Shown piece after piece: positions 8,134 to 17,414 of a stretch of DNA of 43,069 bases (position 1 is its first letter; each line of letters starts with the position of its first letter). Under the pieces are notes generated by a model, which was not told where the DNA came from, ran no database searches, and saw nothing but the letters and a program-made list of their open reading frames with translations. Both the position numbers and the translations under genes were made by a program. The DNA is from Nakamurella endophytica (GTDB taxonomy: Bacteria > Actinomycetota > Actinomycetes > Mycobacteriales > Nakamurellaceae). The stretch is from positions 1-43,069 of the forward strand of contig NZ_BMNA01000020.1 in assembly GCF_014646215.1 (NCBI RefSeq). The letters are read 5' to 3'.

Positions 8134-10890
8134 CTACGGCTCCTCGAAGTCGGCGGCGGCGCCGGCCTGGGCCACCGTGCCCAGGCGCTGCAGCTCGTCC
8201 CAGACCGCGCGGGCCCGGTCGACGCAGAGCACCACCAGGTCACCGGAGTTGGCCCGCTCGACGGCCGACCGGGTGGCGTCGATCTCGTCCAGCACGACGT
8301 CGATCTCCTTGAGCCGGCGCCCGGCCTGCTGCGCCTCCCGGGCGCCCTCGACGATCAGCGCGGCCGTCTCCCCCGGCTGCCGGCCGCGCAGCCGCAGGTC
8401 CTCCCGCACCACCATGACGTCGAAGTGGCGGGCCGCCTCCCGGCCCAGGTCCCGCATGTCCTGGTCGCGCCGGTCGCCGGCGGTGGCGATGACGCCGATC
8501 CGCTGCGGCCGCTCGATCGGGCCCACGTCGTCGAAGTAGCGGTCGACGAAGTCGCCGAGCGCCACCATCGCCGGCGCGTTGTGGCAGTAGTCCACGACCA
8601 CCTTGACCCCGTGCACCTCGGTCAGGTTCATCCGACCCGGCGCCTGGTAGTAGCTCGGCGTGAAAGATCGCAGGCCGGCCCGGATGTCGTGCAGGTGGGC
8701 GCCGGCGCAGTACGCCGCGCCGGCCGCGGCCATGGCGTTCTGCACGTTGAACCGGGCCTTGCCGTTGAAGGTGGCCGGCAGCAGGTGGGTATAGGCCAGC
8801 GGCATCCGGCGGCGGCCGTGCACCAGCACCACCAGCTCGCCCAGCTCGCCGCGTTCCAGCACCACCGCCTTGCCGCCCCGCCGGCAGTGGTCGGAGATCA
8901 TCCGGTTGTCCGGGTCCAGCGAGAACCACACGACCTCGCCGGCGCAGACCCGGCGCATGCCCGCCACCAGCGGGTCGTCGGCGTTGAGCACGGCGGCACC
9001 GTTGCGCGGCACCGCTTCCACGATCACCTGCTTGACCCTGGCCAGCTGCTCGACGGTGTCGATGCCGCGCAGGCCCAGGTGGTCCGGGGCGACGTTGAGC
9101 ACCACGGCGACGTCGTTGCGGCTGTACCCCAACCCCTCCCGCAGGATCCCGCCGCGGGCGACCTCGAAGACGGCGAAGTCCACCCGGGGGTTCTGCAGCA
9201 CCATCCGGGCCGACTTGGGGCCGGACGCGTCGGCGCGGATGACCAGCCGGTCGTCGATCACGACGCCGTCGGTGGAGGTCATGCCGACCTTGCGGCCCAT
9301 GCCCTTGAAGATGTGCCCGATCATCCGGGTGGTCGTCGTCTTGCCGTTCGTCCCGGTCACCGCGACGATCGGGATCCGCGCCGGCGTCCCCGGCGGGAAC
9401 AGGAGGTCCACCACGGGTTTCGCGACGTACTGCGGTTCGCCGACGGTCGGGTGCGAGTGCATCCGGAAGCCGGGGGCCGCGTTGACCTCGCAGATCCCGC
9501 CGCCGGTCTCGCGCACCGGCTGGGTGATGTCCGGGCAGAGGAAGTCGATGCCGGCGATGTCCAGCCCGACGACCCTGGCCGCTTCCTCGGCGATGTCGAC
9601 GTTGTCCGGGTGCGCCTCGAAGGTGCGGTCGATCGAGATGCCGCCGGTCGACATGTTGCCGGTGAGCGCCAGTTTCACCATCTCGCCGCGCGGCGGCACG
9701 TCGGTCATGGCGTACCCCTGCTCCCGGACCAGCGCCACCGCGGCGTCGTCGACGGCGATGCGGGTGAGCACCTTCTCGTGCCCGACGCCCCGACGCGGGT
9801 CCGCGTTGGTCGCCTCGACCAGCTCCGCGACGGTGCTGGTGCCGTCGCCGAGGACGTGAGCCGGCACCCGCTCGGCGATGGCCACCATGTTGCCGCCGAC
9901 GACCAGCACCCGGTAGTCCCGGCCGGTGATGAACGACTCCACCAGCACGTGGCCTCGGCGGGACTCGTCGTAGGCGACGGTGAATGCCGCACGGACCGCC
10001 TCCGGCGTCGTGAGGTTGATCGCCACACCGCGACCGTGGTTGCCGTCCAACGGTTTCACCACGACGGGGTAACCGATGCGGCGGGCCACCCGGACGGCGT
10101 CGTCGGCCGTCCGCACCACGTCCGACGCCGGGACCGGGAGCCCCGCGGCCGCCAGCAGCCGGTTGGTCAGCTCCTTGTCCGACGCGATGTCCACCGCCAG
10201 CGACGAGGTCTGCGAGGTCATCGTGGCCCGGATGCGCTGCTGGTGCACGCCGTGGCCGAGCTGCACCAGTGACGCCGAGTTCAGCCGCTGCCACGGGATG
10301 TCGCGGGCGATGGCCTCGTCCAGGATGGCCTGCGTGGACGGCCCGAAGGCGACCCGCTGGCTCGTCCGCAGAAAGGCCTCGTGCTCGGCGCGGAAGTCGA
10401 AATCCGGTTCCGGCGGCGGCGTCCGGTCCGACTCGGCGACCAGGGCGTTGACCAGGCGCACCGCCAACCGCCCGGCCATCGTCCCGACGGTCTCGTCCAG
10501 GTAGCCGAAGATGACGTGGTAGACGCCGCGCTCGCCGGTGGAGCGGGTCTTGCCGCGGGTGATCTCGTGCCCCGCCGTGCGCTGGAGCTCGAGCGCCACG
10601 TGCTCGGTGACGTGCCCCGCCCAGGTGCCCTCGTGCAACCGCTCCACGAAGCCGCCGTCCCGGCCCCGCGAGCACTGGTGGTCCTGCAGCCCGGGCAGTG
10701 CGGCGAGCAGCATCTCGGTGAAGCCGGGCAGTCGGTCGGTGGGCGTGTCCTCCAGGCCGCCGATGTCGACGACGAAGTGCACGGCCGGCTCGTAGGACCA
10801 GTAGTTCGGGCCGCGGTACACCCTGGACTCGCGGACGACGACCTCCCGGGATGCGGCAGGTACGGCGTCGGTGGCGGGCACATCGGTCAT
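8134..10890 (-). CDS. cphA: Cyanophycin synthetase CphA
   Basis: 918 aa, close to the usual CphA1 length. It polymerises Asp and Arg into multi-L-arginyl-poly-L-aspartate, a cytoplasmic nitrogen store, using ATP. Domains: N-terminal domain (about 20-165, RGPNYWSYEPAVHF and ERGVYHVIFGY); ATP-grasp domain (about 220-490) with VVKPLDGNHGRGV around K279 and CEVNAAPGFRMH near 467-478, which adds Asp; Mur domain (about 505-900) with P-loop GTNGKTTTTR (513-522), VARGGIL and VVDYCHNAPAM, which adds Arg. The ATG at 10890 has an AGAGG-type Shine-Dalgarno. It lies 100 nt downstream of cphB on the same strand, so the two are probably an operon. Confidence 0.97.
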   Translation of the reverse strand: MTDVPATDAVPAASREVVVRESRVYRGPNYWSYEPAVHFVVDIGGLEDTPTDRLPGFTEMLLAALPGLQDHQCSRGRDGGFVERLHEGTWAGHVTEHVALELQRTAGHEITRGKTRSTGERGVYHVIFGYLDETVGTMAGRLAVRLVNALVAESDRTPPPEPDFDFRAEHEAFLRTSQRVAFGPSTQAILDEAIARDIPWQRLNSASLVQLGHGVHQQRIRATMTSQTSSLAVDIASDKELTNRLLAAAGLPVPASDVVRTADDAVRVARRIGYPVVVKPLDGNHGRGVAINLTTPEAVRAAFTVAYDESRRGHVLVESFITGRDYRVLVVGGNMVAIAERVPAHVLGDGTSTVAELVEATNADPRRGVGHEKVLTRIAVDDAAVALVREQGYAMTDVPPRGEMVKLALTGNMSTGGISIDRTFEAHPDNVDIAEEAARVVGLDIAGIDFLCPDITQPVRETGGGICEVNAAPGFRMHSHPTVGEPQYVAKPVVDLLFPPGTPARIPIVAVTGTNGKTTTTRMIGHIFKGMGRKVGMTSTDGVVIDDRLVIRADASGPKSARMVLQNPRVDFAVFEVARGGILREGLGYSRNDVAVVLNVAPDHLGLRGIDTVEQLARVKQVIVEAVPRNGAAVLNADDPLVAGMRRVCAGEVVWFSLDPDNRMISDHCRRGGKAVVLERGELGELVVLVHGRRRMPLAYTHLLPATFNGKARFNVQNAMAAAGAAYCAGAHLHDIRAGLRSFTPSYYQAPGRMNLTEVHGVKVVVDYCHNAPAMVALGDFVDRYFDDVGPIERPQRIGVIATAGDRRDQDMRDLGREAARHFDVMVVREDLRLRGRQPGETAALIVEGAREAQQAGRRLKEIDVVLDEIDATRSAVERANSGDLVVLCVDRARAVWDELQRLGTVAQAGAAADFEEP

Positions 10891-10990
10891 CGGCGGGCCT
10901 CTTGTCGGGAGCGGGGCGGGCCGGGCGATTGTCCCCCGCCGCCGGCGGTCGCGTGCGCCGGACCCTGGCGATCATCGCCGGCGGGCGGGG

Positions 10991-11944
10991 TCAGCGGGAT
11001 GCGGGCCGGCGACGCAGTTCGGCGGTCGTCTCGTGCGCGCCCTCGACCGCGATCCGGCGCGGGGTGGGCAGCTCGGCGTCGGGCAGGTCCGCCGGGGTCA
11101 GCACCGAGGGCGGCTCCGAGGTGTCCGGCAGGCCGGGGGCCCACACCAGCGTGCGGGTCGCGAGGTCGAACACCGCCCCGCGGGGCAGGGTGTGCAGCCG
11201 CAGGTCGCTCATCATCAGCGGCTGGGTGCCGGTGGCCGTGTAGGCGGTCGTCACCACGTGGGAGCCGTCGACGACGGTCACCACGCCGCGCCCGCGCACC
11301 GTCATCCGGCCGTCCGGGGTGATCACCGCGGCGGTGTCCTCGTCGACGCCGACGCCGAGCTGGTCCGGGTTGGCGGCGACCAGCGCGAGCAGCCGGCCAA
11401 ACCGGTTCCGCTGGGTGAAGTGCTGGTCGACGATGACGCCGCGCAGCAAGCCCAGTCCCTGCGACACCTGGCCCACCCGGAACTTCGGGGTGGACCCGCC
11501 GCTGCCGAACGAGACCATGTGCTCGGAGCAGATGCTCGCGCCGGCGGAGGTGCCGGCGACCAGCGCACCCCGCCGGTGCGCCGCCACCAGGGCCTCGCCG
11601 AGCGGGGTGCCCACCACCAGCGTCGCCAGCTTGGTCTGGTTGCCCCCGGTCATGAACACGGCGTCCGCCCGCTGCACCGCGGCCACCACCGCCGGGTCGG
11701 CGGCCTGGGCGCGGGACTCCGGGCGGATGCCCGCCACGTCCGCCACGCCCAGCTCGGCGAACAGCCGCAGGTAGGCGTGGGTGATCTCGTCGCCGAGCGA
11801 CGATGCCGTGGACAGCACCACCATCCGGGCCGACGGGCCGCCGGCCAGCCGCACGACGTCCCGGAGGATCGTCATCCGGCCGACCTTGTCCTCGGCCCCG
11901 CCGATCGGCATGACGACGCCGGGCGCCGGCATGCTGCTGCTCAC
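10991..11944 (-). CDS. cphB: Cyanophycinase CphB
   Basis: 317-aa serine exopeptidase of family S51 that releases beta-Asp-Arg dipeptides from cyanophycin. Seen: MPIGGAEDKVGRMTIL at the N-terminus, FMTGGNQTKL, the nucleophile motif GTSAGAS with S133 (close to S132 of the characterised cyanobacterial enzyme), FSQGL-like VSQGLGLL, and IVDQHFTQRNRFGRLL with its conserved His and Arg. The GTG at 11944 was chosen because a TACCGT -10 box lies 6 nt upstream (leaderless). The ATG 12 nt further in is an alternative. An in-frame extension to 12055 has no homology. No isoaspartyl dipeptidase is seen in the window to finish degradation. Confidence 0.95.
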   Translation of the reverse strand: MSSSMPAPGVVMPIGGAEDKVGRMTILRDVVRLAGGPSARMVVLSTASSLGDEITHAYLRLFAELGVADVAGIRPESRAQAADPAVVAAVQRADAVFMTGGNQTKLATLVVGTPLGEALVAAHRRGALVAGTSAGASICSEHMVSFGSGGSTPKFRVGQVSQGLGLLRGVIVDQHFTQRNRFGRLLALVAANPDQLGVGVDEDTAAVITPDGRMTVRGRGVVTVVDGSHVVTTAYTATGTQPLMMSDLRLHTLPRGAVFDLATRTLVWAPGLPDTSEPPSVLTPADLPDAELPTPRRIAVEGAHETTAELRRRPASR

Positions 11945-11950
11945 GGCCCC

Positions 11951-11956
11951 ACGGTA
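11951..11956 (-). promoter_or_regulatory. -10 box of the cphB-cphA operon (leaderless)
   Basis: TACCGT on the minus strand, 6 nt before the GTG of cphB, with no Shine-Dalgarno. It decides the cphB start over the longer frame. Confidence 0.5.
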
Positions 11957-12241
11957 TCGGCCGCGGCGCCCCGACCCGGCCGGAACCCCCTGCCGGGTGC
12001 CATGACGGCCGGCGCGGTGACCGCGGACCTCGCCCGGGGGCCGCGGCTGCGACACCGCCGGGCGAGACCGCGGTACGGACGGTCACGGTCAACGCAGCGA
12101 CGGTTCACGTCCCGGTGAACCTGGGAAGCGTCGCCCGTTCGGCGTATAGCGGCGTGGCACACTCGACGGACGGGCGGCGTCGACGGGCGATGCCGGCGCA
12201 CCCCTGCGGTGCGCGGCCCGCGCCCCGTCGAGAGGTCGTCC

Positions 12242-14263
12242 ATGCGTCAGCTGCCCCTCCGGCTCCGTGCCGCCGCGTGCGCGGTCGCGCTGCTCGCGCC
12301 GCTGTGCACGGCCCTGCCCGCGGCCGCTGTCGAGCCGCGGGTGGCGCTGCCCGGTTCCCGCCCGGCATGGGCGGCGACGACGCAGGCGACCGGCACCGCT
12401 CCCGCGGCCACCCAGACCGTGACCGTCCGCGTCGTGCTGAACCTGCGCGACGCGGCGGGGGCGGAGCTCGTCGCGCGCCAGGTCTCGGACCCGCGGAACG
12501 CCGCCTACGGCCGGTACCTCACCCCGGCCGCCTTCAACGCCCGGTTCGCCCCGACCGCCGTGTCGGTCAGGACGGTGACCGACTACCTGCGGGCGTCGGG
12601 CATCACGGTCGGCGCGGTCGCCGCGGGCAACCGGTGGATCAGCGCCTCGGGCAGCGCGACCGCGATGAACAAGGCCTTCGGCACCGTGCTGAAGAACTAC
12701 CTGGTGGCCGGGCGGGTGCTGCGGGCGCCGTCGTCGGCCGCGACCCTGCCGTCGACCGTCGCCGCGCTGGTCGCCGGGGTCAGCGGGCTCAGCCAGGCCC
12801 CGACCTCCCGGACACCCGCCCACCTGTCCGTGCCGGTGGACCGGCCGGCCGGTGCGGGACGGGCTCCGGCCACCGGCACTGTTGCCGGCACAGGCACAGG
12901 CACGGCCAAGGGCACGGCCCCGACGGCCACCACCACGGCGGCCACCCTCGCGCCGGCGGCGCTCCGCCCGGCACCGACGACGTGTTCGGAGTACTGGGGC
13001 CAGCGCACCCAGACCTTGCCGTCGGCGTTCGGCACCACCCGGTTCAACACCTATCTGTGCGGCTACACCCCGGCCCGGCTCCGGACCGCCTACGACATGG
13101 CCGGCCCGGTCGCCCGCGGGCAGACCGGCAAGGGCGTCACCGTGGCGATCGTCGGCGCGTACGCCTCGCCCACCATGCTGGCCGACGCCAACCGCTGGGC
13201 CGCCCGGTACGGCGAGCCCGCGTTCCGGTCCGGCCAGTACCTCGAGACGGTGTCCCGGCCGTTCAGCCAGCAGACGGAGTGCGGCGGCGAGGCGACCTGG
13301 AACGGCGAGCAGACGCTGGACGTCGAGGCCGTGCACGCCATGGCCCCGGGCGCGACCATCCGCTACGTCGGTGCGCGCAACTGCAACGAGGGCATGGACG
13401 AGGCCCTGAACTGGGTCATCCAGAACCGCGCCGCCACCATCGTCAGCAACTCCTACGGCTACACCGGCGAGCAGCCCGGCGCCGCCGAGGTGGCGCTGCA
13501 GCACGCCCTGTTCGTGCAGGCCGCCGCCGAGGGCATCGGCCTCTACTTCTCGTCCGGCGACGCCGGCGACAACGTCGCGAACGGCCTGTCCCCGCAACCC
13601 GACTTCCCCGCCTCCGACCCGCTGGTCACCGCGGTCGGCGGCACCAGCCTGCTGCTCGACCAGCGCGATCGCACGGTCGCCGAGCGGGGCTGGGAGACCT
13701 CGGCCGCGTTCGTCGACTGGTCCGGCAGCAGCGCCCGCTACACCTCCGGGCTGCCGGGCGGCTTCCTGTTCGGCGCGGGCGGCGGCACCAGCAGCGTCTT
13801 CACCCAGCCCGCGTACCAGGCGTCGGTCGTCCCGGACACCCTGTCCCAGGCCCGCGGCACCACCCGGATGCGCGTCGTGCCGGACATCGCGGCGGTCGCC
13901 GACCCGTTCACCGGGATGTACGTCGGGCAGACGGTCGGCGGCACGTTCACGGTCAGCACCATCGGCGGCACGAGCCTGGCCGCACCGCTGGTCGCCGGTA
14001 TCCAGGCGGTGGCCAGCCAGTGCCGGACGGCGCCCATCGGTTTCGCGAACCCGTTGCTGTACTCCCTCACCAGGGCGGCGTTCGGCGACGTGGCACCCGC
14101 CGCCGCCGTGCACTTCGCCAGCCCGGCCGCCGGCTACGTCGGGACCTTCGAGACCGGGGACACCCAACGAACGGCGCGCGGCCACGACGCCATCACCGGC
14201 CTGGGCACCCCGCGCGGCAGCGCACTGATCGCCGCCGAGGCACAGGCCCGCCCGCGCAGCTGA
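12242..14263 (+). CDS. Secreted S53 serine-carboxyl peptidase (sedolisin/kumamolisin)
   Basis: 673-aa preproenzyme, an acid-active endopeptidase secreted from the cell. Signal peptide about 1-29 (basic start, AVALLAPLCTALPAAA). Pro-kumamolisin activation domain about 55-190 (VVLNLRDAAGAELVARQV, YGRYLTPAAFNARFAP). A Thr/Ala/Gly-rich linker follows (about 210-255), then the catalytic domain (about 285-670). Catalytic residues: E356 and D360 in GEQTLDVEAVHAMAPGA, oxyanion D440 in FSSGDAGDN, nucleophile S578 in IGGTSLAAPLVAG. The C-terminal DAITGLGTPRG fits the calcium site. The ATG at 12242 begins the signal peptide; the frame opens 33 nt earlier but a longer start would disturb it. Monocistronic by appearance. 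Confidence 0.95.
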   Translation: MRQLPLRLRAAACAVALLAPLCTALPAAAVEPRVALPGSRPAWAATTQATGTAPAATQTVTVRVVLNLRDAAGAELVARQVSDPRNAAYGRYLTPAAFNARFAPTAVSVRTVTDYLRASGITVGAVAAGNRWISASGSATAMNKAFGTVLKNYLVAGRVLRAPSSAATLPSTVAALVAGVSGLSQAPTSRTPAHLSVPVDRPAGAGRAPATGTVAGTGTGTAKGTAPTATTTAATLAPAALRPAPTTCSEYWGQRTQTLPSAFGTTRFNTYLCGYTPARLRTAYDMAGPVARGQTGKGVTVAIVGAYASPTMLADANRWAARYGEPAFRSGQYLETVSRPFSQQTECGGEATWNGEQTLDVEAVHAMAPGATIRYVGARNCNEGMDEALNWVIQNRAATIVSNSYGYTGEQPGAAEVALQHALFVQAAAEGIGLYFSSGDAGDNVANGLSPQPDFPASDPLVTAVGGTSLLLDQRDRTVAERGWETSAAFVDWSGSSARYTSGLPGGFLFGAGGGTSSVFTQPAYQASVVPDTLSQARGTTRMRVVPDIAAVADPFTGMYVGQTVGGTFTVSTIGGTSLAAPLVAGIQAVASQCRTAPIGFANPLLYSLTRAAFGDVAPAAAVHFASPAAGYVGTFETGDTQRTARGHDAITGLGTPRGSALIAAEAQARPRS

Positions 14264-14310
14264 GACCGGTGCTGGTCACCGTCGAACCCCACGTCGCCCA
14301 TCGTCGAACC

Positions 14311-14358
14311 GACCGTCGACCACCGTCGACCACCGTCGACCACCGTCGACCACCGTCG
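14311..14358 (+). repeat. 10-bp tandem repeat (CACCGTCGAC)
   Basis: Three exact copies of CACCGTCGAC at 14321-14350 with degenerate copies on both sides, between the sedolisin and terD. Each unit contains the SalI-like palindrome GTCGAC. More scattered CCGTCGA words follow up to about 14375. Purpose unknown. Confidence 0.85.
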
Positions 14359-14465
14359 TGGAACCTCACCGTCGACCCGCGCCGGCGCGCCCCGTCGGCC
14401 ATAGTGGGGCCACCGGTGGGCGACACGGCGTCGTCCGGCCGGCACCGGTCGCGGACGGAGGACCC

Positions 14466-15041
14466 ATGGGCGTGAACCTGACCAAGGGCGGCAACCTGTC
14501 GCTGACCAAGGCGGCACCGAGCCTGACCCAGGTCGCGCTCGGCCTGGGCTGGGACGCCCGCACCACGGACGGGGCCGCCTTCGACCTGGATGCCACGGCC
14601 ATCGGGCTGGGTGCCGACGGCCGCATCGTCAACGACGGCTACTTCGTCTTCTACAACCAGAAGCGCTCGGTCGACGGTGCCATCGAGCACGGCGGCGACA
14701 ACCTGACCGGAGAGGGCGGCGGGGACGACGAGGTGATCACCGTCGACGTGGCCGCGCTGCCGCCGGAGGTGGAGAAGGTGGCCGTGGCCGTGTCGATCTA
14801 CGAGGCCGACACCCGCCGGCTGTCCTTCGGCCAGGTGCGCAACGCCTACATCCGGGTCCTCGACCGGTCCAGCGGCACCGAGCTGGCGCGGTACGACCTG
14901 TCCGAGGACGCCTCGACGGAGACCGCCATGGTGTTCGGAGAGCTCTACCGGCACGGCGGGGAGTGGAAGTTCCGGGCCATCGGCCAGGGCTACGCCTCCG
15001 GCCTGGCCGGCATCGCGCAGGACTACGGGGTCCGCATCTAG
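14466..15041 (+). CDS. terD: TerD family calcium-binding stress protein
   Basis: 191 aa, full-length TerD (tellurium-resistance / general stress family; cytoplasmic beta-sandwich that binds Ca2+). Seen: MGVNLTKGGNLSLTK, LGWDARTTDGAAFDLDA, VNDGYFVFYNQ, GEGGGDDEVITVDVAALP, IYEADTRRLSFGQV, and AMVFGELYRHGGEWKFRAIGQGY. The DLDA and GGDDE acidic clusters are the family's Ca2+ ligands. The ATG at 14466 follows GGAGG at good spacing. The gene stands alone without terZABC neighbours, as is common for actinobacterial TerD paralogues, so a role in general stress rather than tellurite resistance is more likely (inference). Confidence 0.95.
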   Translation: MGVNLTKGGNLSLTKAAPSLTQVALGLGWDARTTDGAAFDLDATAIGLGADGRIVNDGYFVFYNQKRSVDGAIEHGGDNLTGEGGGDDEVITVDVAALPPEVEKVAVAVSIYEADTRRLSFGQVRNAYIRVLDRSSGTELARYDLSEDASTETAMVFGELYRHGGEWKFRAIGQGYASGLAGIAQDYGVRI

Positions 15042-15047
15042 GGCTCC

Positions 15048-15078
15048 GCCCGGCGCCCAGTGACGTGGGCGGCCGGGC
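15048..15078 (+). terminator. GC-rich hairpin after terD
   Basis: A two-part stem: GCCCGGC with GCCGGGC and, inside it, GCCCA with TGGGC around a 6-nt loop, with one bulged G. It begins 6 nt after the terD stop. There is no T-run, as is usual in this lineage. Confidence 0.6.
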
Positions 15079-15690
15079 ATTGCCAGCGCGACGCCCGGCC
15101 CGCGACAATCCCGGTGGGGTGGCGTGCGGGTCCGGGGGACCCGGCACGCCGGGAGACCGGGGGGTCCGACGTGGACGTGTCGACGGCTGGTGCGCGCCCG
15201 CGGGGCGGGTGCCGACGAGGACGGCCGGCGTCGTGCCGGCCCGGGCACCGGCGGGGCGGGCGGTGATCCGGCCCTGCCGCTGGCCGCACCGCCGGCCGGC
15301 CCAGACCTCGGACCCGGCCACCGCTGGGCCGGTGGCGCCGCGACCGCCGCAGGACGCCGGTTGCGCGCGCCCGGTCCGTCCCCGCAGGGTGGCCGCCCGG
15401 GTGTGCGACGGGCCGCGGCGGCGCCGGCACCGCTGAACCGTCCGCCGCACGGCTCCGCGGGGCATCTCCGTGGCGCCGCTCCGCCGCACCGCTCCGGCGG
15501 GCAGCTCCGGCGGGGGCGGTCCGGCCGATGCGGCCGATCCGGGCGAGCATCACCCGCGGCGGTGTCACGGCGTCGCGGGACCTCTCCGATACCGTGGTCG
15601 CCAGTCGGGCGAAGCGGGTCAGCGGTCCTCGCCGCCCGGTACCGCCCGCGTCCCGCGTGCGCGGTCCGACCGCGGAGGGAGCCTCCCGCC
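15079..15690. other. Gene-free stretch upstream of psd
   Basis: About 610 bp without a convincing gene. Frames stay open in several registers, but the predicted peptides are Arg/Pro/Gly-rich with no recognisable domain. Possible promoter signals on the plus strand: TTGCCA (15080-15085), 18 nt, GACAAT (15104-15109); and a TACCGT box at 15590-15595 about 95 nt before psd. Confidence 0.4.
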
Positions 15691-16452
15691 ATGACGTCCG
15701 TACCCGGGCCCGTCGACCCGGCAGCGACGCCGCGCACCGGTGTCGGCGCGCACCTGTTCCAGCTGGTCCGCACCACCATGCCGCCCCTGCACCCGGCCGG
15801 CCGGCCCGTCGTCGGCACGGCGCTCGGGGCTGCTCTCGGCGCCCGGTGGCTGCTGCGCCGGGTCGGTCTGCGCCGCACGGCCGGCGTTGTCGGCCGGGTC
15901 GGCCTGACGGCGTCGCTGGCCACGGCCGCGTTCTTCCGGGCGCCGCTGCGGGTCACCCCCGTCGGGACCGACCTGGTGGTGGCGCCCGCCGACGGCGTCG
16001 TGTCGCTCATCGAGGAGGCGGCCCCGCCGCCGGAGCTGGGCCTGGACCCGACGCCGCGCACCCGGGTGTCGATCTTCCTGTCGGTGTTCGACGTGCACGT
16101 CCAGCGCATCCCGATCGACGGGGTGGTGACCCGGGTGGCGTACCGGCCGGGCAAGTTCCTGTCCGCCGACCTGGACAAGGCCAGTGAGGTCAACGAGCGC
16201 AACTCGCTGCTCATCGACACCACGCACGGCGAGCCGGTCGTGGTCACCCAGATCGCGGGCCTGGTGGCCCGCCGCATCGTGAACGACGTGCAGGCCGGCT
16301 CGCCCGTGATGGCCGGCCGGACCTACGGCCTGATCCGCTTCGGCTCCCGGGTGGACACCTACCTGCCGCCCGGCTCGACGGTCCGGGTGCTGCGCGGGCA
16401 GCGGACCATCGGCGGCGAGACGGTGATCGCCCAGCTCGGCCCGCTCCCCTGA
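15691..16452 (+). CDS. psd: Phosphatidylserine decarboxylase proenzyme
   Basis: 253-aa Psd of the short (archaeal/actinobacterial) type that converts phosphatidylserine to phosphatidylethanolamine at the membrane. Seen: an N-terminal hydrophobic region (about 40-85), VVAPADGVVSLIEE, VSIFLSVFDVHVQRIPIDG, ERNSLLIDT, and the self-cleavage region GLIRFGSRVDTYLP. Cleavage between G218 and S219 would give a pyruvoyl alpha chain of about 35 residues. The ATG at 15691 has GGAGGGA upstream. Its stop overlaps the pssA start by one base, forming a psd-pssA operon for consecutive pathway steps. Confidence 0.95.
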   Translation: MTSVPGPVDPAATPRTGVGAHLFQLVRTTMPPLHPAGRPVVGTALGAALGARWLLRRVGLRRTAGVVGRVGLTASLATAAFFRAPLRVTPVGTDLVVAPADGVVSLIEEAAPPPELGLDPTPRTRVSIFLSVFDVHVQRIPIDGVVTRVAYRPGKFLSADLDKASEVNERNSLLIDTTHGEPVVVTQIAGLVARRIVNDVQAGSPVMAGRTYGLIRFGSRVDTYLPPGSTVRVLRGQRTIGGETVIAQLGPLP

Positions 16453-17405
16453 TGGCCTCCGTTCCCGGCGTCCGCTTCCTGCCCAACGCGATCACGGTCC
16501 TGGCGCTCTGCTCCGGACTCTCCAGCGTCTACTTCGCGCTGCGTGCCGCCGACGGCCAGCTGAGCTGGCTGTTCGCGGTCGGCGCCGTCGCGGCCGCGTC
16601 GATCTTCGACTCGCTGGACGGCCCGGCCGCCCGGTTGCTGAACTCGACCAGCCGGATCGGCGCCGAGCTCGACTCGCTCTCGGACTGCGTCTCGTTCGGC
16701 ATGGCGCCCGCCCTGGTGGTCTACATCTGGGTCTTCCGCGACGGCTTCGCCCTGGGCTGGGTGTTCTGCCTGGTCTTCGCGGTGTGCGTGGCGCTGCGGC
16801 TGGCCCGGTTCAACTCCTTGCTGGACGACGACGACCCCAAACCGTGGGCCAAGGGCTTCTTCACCGGGGTGCCGGCGCCCGCCGCCGGGCTGCTCGCCAC
16901 CGTGCCGCTGGTACTGACCAACCGGTTCCACACCGGCTGGGCGTACGCCGTGGTGTCGAACCGCTGGCTGGTGTCCGTCTGGCTGGTGCTGATCGGGCTG
17001 CTCGCGGTGTCCCGGTTGCCCAGCATCGCGCTGAAGTCGGTGCGGGTGCCGCCGGGCCTGATCGTGCCGCTGCTGGTGCTGCTGGTCGTCGGCGTCGCCG
17101 CCCTGTTCATCGAGCCGGAGATCGTGCTGAGCCTCGGGCTGCTGGTCTACCTGCTGCACCTGCCGTACGCCTCGGCCAAGTACCGGCACCTGCGGGACCA
17201 CCCGGAGCTGTGGCCCACGGGCACGGGCCGGGTCGGACGGTCCACCGGCCGGCGGGTGCGGCTGTCCGTCCGGATGCCGCGGCGCCAGCGGGTCGCCGGG
17301 CGGGCGCCGGACGGGACCGCCCTGCCGGTGGAACGACGCCGGGGCGTCACGGGCACCCGGGCGGCCGGCCGCGCGCGGCAGGGCGGGCGGCGCCGGCTGC
17401 GCTGA
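16452..17405 (+). CDS. pssA: CDP-diacylglycerol--serine O-phosphatidyltransferase
   Basis: 317-aa membrane enzyme that makes phosphatidylserine from CDP-diacylglycerol and serine, feeding Psd encoded just upstream. The CDP-alcohol phosphatidyltransferase signature DGx2ARx8Gx3Dx3D is intact near residues 56-78 (DGPAAR, then GAELDSLSD). About seven to eight hydrophobic segments follow, up to about residue 245. A basic, Arg-rich C-terminal tail of about 65 residues extends beyond the usual domain. The start overlaps the psd stop (TGATG). It converges on the P450 gene with only 9 bp between stops. Confidence 0.95.
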   Translation: MASVPGVRFLPNAITVLALCSGLSSVYFALRAADGQLSWLFAVGAVAAASIFDSLDGPAARLLNSTSRIGAELDSLSDCVSFGMAPALVVYIWVFRDGFALGWVFCLVFAVCVALRLARFNSLLDDDDPKPWAKGFFTGVPAPAAGLLATVPLVLTNRFHTGWAYAVVSNRWLVSVWLVLIGLLAVSRLPSIALKSVRVPPGLIVPLLVLLVVGVAALFIEPEIVLSLGLLVYLLHLPYASAKYRHLRDHPELWPTGTGRVGRSTGRRVRLSVRMPRRQRVAGRAPDGTALPVERRRGVTGTRAAGRARQGGRRRLR

Positions 17406-17414
17406 GCCCTTCGG

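Noticed and set aside
8425..10272. 615-codon plus-strand frame opposite cphA
   Set aside because: Fully antisense to a complete, motif-rich cyanophycin synthetase.
14311..14358. CRISPR array
   Set aside because: The 10-bp units are directly tandem, without spacers or cas genes.
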